The position numbers and the translations under genes are program-made. Source: Burkholderiaceae bacterium (GTDB lineage Bacteria > Pseudomonadota > Gammaproteobacteria > Burkholderiales > Burkholderiaceae_C). From it: a DNA stretch of 64,000 nt. This document shows, in pieces, positions 63,394-64,000 of the stretch. The notes below the pieces were generated by a model. The model was given only the letters and a program-made list of their open reading frames with translations, searched no databases and was not told the DNA's origin. Position 1 is the stretch's first letter, and each line of letters opens with the position of its first letter. Where the stretch lies: NCBI GenBank assembly GCA_030123545.1, contig CP126124.1, positions 1,984,001 to 2,048,000 of the forward strand, written 5' to 3'.

Positions 63394-64000
63394 ATGAACA
63401 CGCCAGCTACTGAACCCGCTGACATCGCCCGGCAACCTCCATCGCAGACCGGCAGGTTGGCGCGCGCGGACCGCCAGGCCGAGGTGGTCGCGCGGCTGCG
63501 GCGGGTGCTGCCGGAAGGCGGGTTGCTGTGGGTGCCGGAAGACACGACGCCATACGAATGCGACGGCCTGACCGCGTACCGCGAGCGCCCGCTGGCGGTC
63601 GCATTGCCGGAGACCTACGCGCAGGTGCAGGCGGTGCTGCGCGCCTGTCATGCACTCAGCGTGCCGGTGGTGTCGCGTGGCGCCGGCACCGGGCTGTCCG
63701 GCGGCGCGATGCCGCACGCAGGCGGCGTGACGTTGAGTCTGGCCCGGCTGAACAAGGTCCTGAAGATCGATCCGCTGGGTTGCACCGCGGTGGTTCAGGC
63801 CGGCGTGCGCAACTTGGCGATATCGGAGGCGGCGGCGCCGTACGGTCTGTATTACGCGCCCGATCCGTCGAGCCAGATCGCCTGCACCATCGGCGGCAAC
63901 GTCGCGGAGAACTCCGGCGGCGTGCATTGCCTCAAGTACGGGCTGACGCTGCACAACGTGCGAAAAATCCGCGGCTTCACCATCGACGGCGAGGCGATCG
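63394..64000 (+). CDS. glcD: glycolate oxidase FAD subunit, GlcD-like (3' end outside window)
   Basis: First 202 codons; no stop before the window end. N-terminus MNTPATEPADIARQPPSQTG is variable; then LLWVPEDTTPYECDGLTAYR, PVVSRGAGTGLSGGAMPHAG (FAD PP-loop), TAVVQAGVRNLAISEAAAPY and YAPDPSSQIACTIGGNVAEN, the strong GlcD/FAD-linked oxidase pattern. Oxidises glycolate to glyoxylate, which the gcl operon at 40.8-48.1 kb would consume. D-lactate dehydrogenase-type relatives cannot be fully excluded from the first third alone. Confidence 0.88.
   Translation, partial: MNTPATEPADIARQPPSQTGRLARADRQAEVVARLRRVLPEGGLLWVPEDTTPYECDGLTAYRERPLAVALPETYAQVQAVLRACHALSVPVVSRGAGTGLSGGAMPHAGGVTLSLARLNKVLKIDPLGCTAVVQAGVRNLAISEAAAPYGLYYAPDPSSQIACTIGGNVAENSGGVHCLKYGLTLHNVRKIRGFTIDGEAI

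Noticed and set aside
62685..63545. Minus-strand frame across the fusion gene, intergenic region and glcD start
   Set aside because: Parts are antisense to two supported genes. The intergenic segment (MAVELARGDRKATIRCGD) looks coding-like but matches no family I know, so I list it only as intergenic.

Overview
The window is high-GC DNA from a betaproteobacterium, most likely Burkholderiales and probably close to Comamonadaceae. I base this on the dnaX-ybaB-recR block, the methyltransferase-rnhA pair, the gcl-hyi-glxR-glycerate kinase-pyk order, and an intracellular poly(3-hydroxybutyrate) depolymerase of the Cys-nucleophile type. This is judged from gene content and protein sequence read by eye; no database search was run. 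No rRNA, tRNA or CRISPR array was recognised.

Layout. 1-6.2 kb: the 3' part of an AddA/RecB-like helicase-nuclease, a small toxin-antitoxin patch (parDE plus an orphan brnA-like gene) flanked by a remnant and an intact copy of mliC, then a periplasmic beta-propeller protein and a creatininase-family protein. 6.3-10.1 kb: a compact carrier-protein system. It comprises a fused double alpha/beta hydrolase, a dedicated carrier protein and its phosphopantetheinyl transferase, divergent from an amino acid:carrier-protein ligase (a tRNA-free seryl-tRNA synthetase homologue). 10.3-21.2 kb: mostly housekeeping genes (cytochrome b561, dnaX with an A9 slippery run, ybaB, a DUF1176 gene, recR, an ABC importer, mltD, a methyltransferase, rnhA).

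21.5-38.3 kb: a two-partner secretion locus. A TpsB transporter is followed by a 2754-residue TpsA whose C-terminus looks like an alpha/beta hydrolase, and by an overlapping lipoprotein gene that could be its immunity partner. Downstream is an insertion-sequence pile-up: IS5-family copy A, then IS5-family copy B interrupted by an IS256-family element, then an IS1380-family element. Target duplications can be read directly. Between the elements lie scraps of a second TpsA module and a 5'-truncated acetyltransferase gene.

38.4-49.1 kb: rsxB, phaZ and a seven-gene glyoxylate-to-pyruvate operon (gcl, hyi, glxR, glycerate 2-kinase, pyk, a class II aldolase-like gene, a tautomerase) divergent from a LysR regulator. 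The window ends in the start of a glcD-like glycolate oxidase gene, which would feed this pathway.

49.4-63.1 kb: a catabolic island, by eye less GC-rich than its surroundings. Two divergent operons share a 206-bp control region with two near-identical CTATA-N6-TATAG operators, each lying on a promoter -10 box. The leftward operon encodes a sulfatase, a GMC oxidoreductase and a TauE/SafE-type exporter. The rightward operon encodes a NitT/TauT-type ABC transporter, an aldehyde dehydrogenase, a Rieske oxygenase and its reductase, a GntR/UTRA regulator, and a fusion of a signal-less Bug-type binding protein with a second ABC ATPase. Together they suggest uptake and oxidation of an organosulfur, possibly aromatic, compound. 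The substrate cannot be read from sequence.
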